Below, piece after piece: positions 5,863 through 6,188 of a stretch of DNA of 6,188 bases; within the stretch, counting starts at the first letter, position 1; each line of letters begins with the position of its first letter. A program made the position numbers and the translations under genes. The notes beneath the pieces were generated by a model that had not been told where the DNA came from, searched no databases, and was given only the letters and a program-made list of their open reading frames with translations. The stretch is from DASRHD01 sp035499715 (GTDB lineage: Bacteria; Verrucomicrobiota; Verrucomicrobiia; Opitutales; Opitutaceae): contig DATJYF010000001.1 of the NCBI GenBank assembly GCA_035499715.1, positions 1-6,188 on the forward strand, given 5' to 3'.

Positions 5863-6188
5863 TCACGGCGCCGGCAGCACCGGCGGAAGCGCCTGCGCCA
5901 GCACTGTCTGCATGCGCGCCAACGCGGCGGCTTCGCCGTCGTCCGCCGTGGTCTGCGCGAATACGTAGGCCCAGCGGTTCCGCCGCGCGTGCAACAGCCG
6001 GTCGCACGCCTCGCGCCACATGCGTCCGCCGGTTGTGGCCGCCGCGCTCCCGCCGCCGATAAACCAGTAGACCGCGAGCGCCGGCACGCGACGCGACCCG
6101 CCGCCCGGCAACGCCGCCTGCGTCTCCACCCGCAGCAAAGTCACCGGCCAGGCCCGTCCGCCCGCCACGAGTTCGCGCCGTTCGCTGC
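5863..6188 (-). CDS. Exosortase-associated EpsI-like protein, C-terminal part (runs off the window)
   Basis: The last 107 residues and the stop of a gene whose N-terminus lies beyond the right edge are visible; the frame is open to the final base. The pattern resembles the C-terminus of EpsI/DUF3485 proteins that accompany or are fused to exosortases. There is a strand with VYWF (EpsI proteins usually have a YWY-like string here), then GGRMWREACDRLLHARRNRWAYVFAQT, with a W...D.LL..R..RWA string, and a final helix AAALARMQTVLAQALPPVL. In other bacteria EpsI acts with the membrane peptidase that sorts PEP-CTERM proteins and with exopolysaccharide export. The family call rests on remembered similarity over a short, Ala/Gly-rich region. 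It could be an unrelated lineage-specific protein. A GTG at 6168 lies within the domain and is unlikely to be the start. rny begins 61 bp downstream on the same strand. Confidence 0.5.
   Translation of the reverse strand, partial: SERRELVAGGRAWPVTLLRVETQAALPGGGSRRVPALAVYWFIGGGSAAATTGGRMWREACDRLLHARRNRWAYVFAQTTADDGEAAALARMQTVLAQALPPVLPAP

Overview
The window looks like ordinary chromosomal DNA from a GC-rich Gram-negative bacterium. By eye the GC content is in the mid-60s percent and third codon positions are strongly G/C. The best guess is a Verrucomicrobiota member near Opitutaceae. This rests on the gene mix (RNase Y, an IMPase-type histidinol phosphatase, a unimodular QueF, a probable exosortase-associated EpsI-like protein), on weak or absent Shine-Dalgarno sites before most genes, and on an AT-richer, imperfectly palindromic intergenic repeat of a style I associate with that group. 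The taxonomic call is inference.

Layout. Left block, plus strand: a complete HAD-superfamily phosphatase (27-698) and a WecG/TagA-type glycosyltransferase (776-1546). Middle: a DnaQ-like 3'-5' exonuclease on the minus strand (about 1559-2230) converges with the glycosyltransferase and diverges from hisN (2313-3080, plus). The roughly 80 bp between the two divergent starts are filled by the palindromic repeat, which also creates spurious N-terminal extensions on both genes. Right block, all minus strand and read right to left: the C-terminal part of an EpsI-like protein running off the edge (5863-6188), RNase Y (4230-5801), QueF (3787-4155) and a secreted DUF2059 protein (3091-3765). Gaps are 61, 74 and 21 bp, so co-transcription is possible. 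hisN and the DUF2059 gene are tail to tail, 10 bp apart.

How they work together. No single pathway unites the genes. RNase Y (mRNA turnover) and QueF (queuosine for tRNA) are RNA-related housekeeping genes. HisN serves histidine synthesis away from a his operon. The WecG/TagA enzyme, the EpsI-like protein and the secreted DUF2059 protein relate to the cell envelope or exopolysaccharide. I saw no tRNA, rRNA, insertion sequence, CRISPR array, phage gene or defence cassette. I find no convincing undescribed system. The items worth a second look are the divergent-promoter repeat, the Glu-for-Asp substitution in the exonuclease ExoII motif, a 7-nt periodic element before queF, and a 23-bp perfect direct repeat flanking the start of the glycosyltransferase gene.
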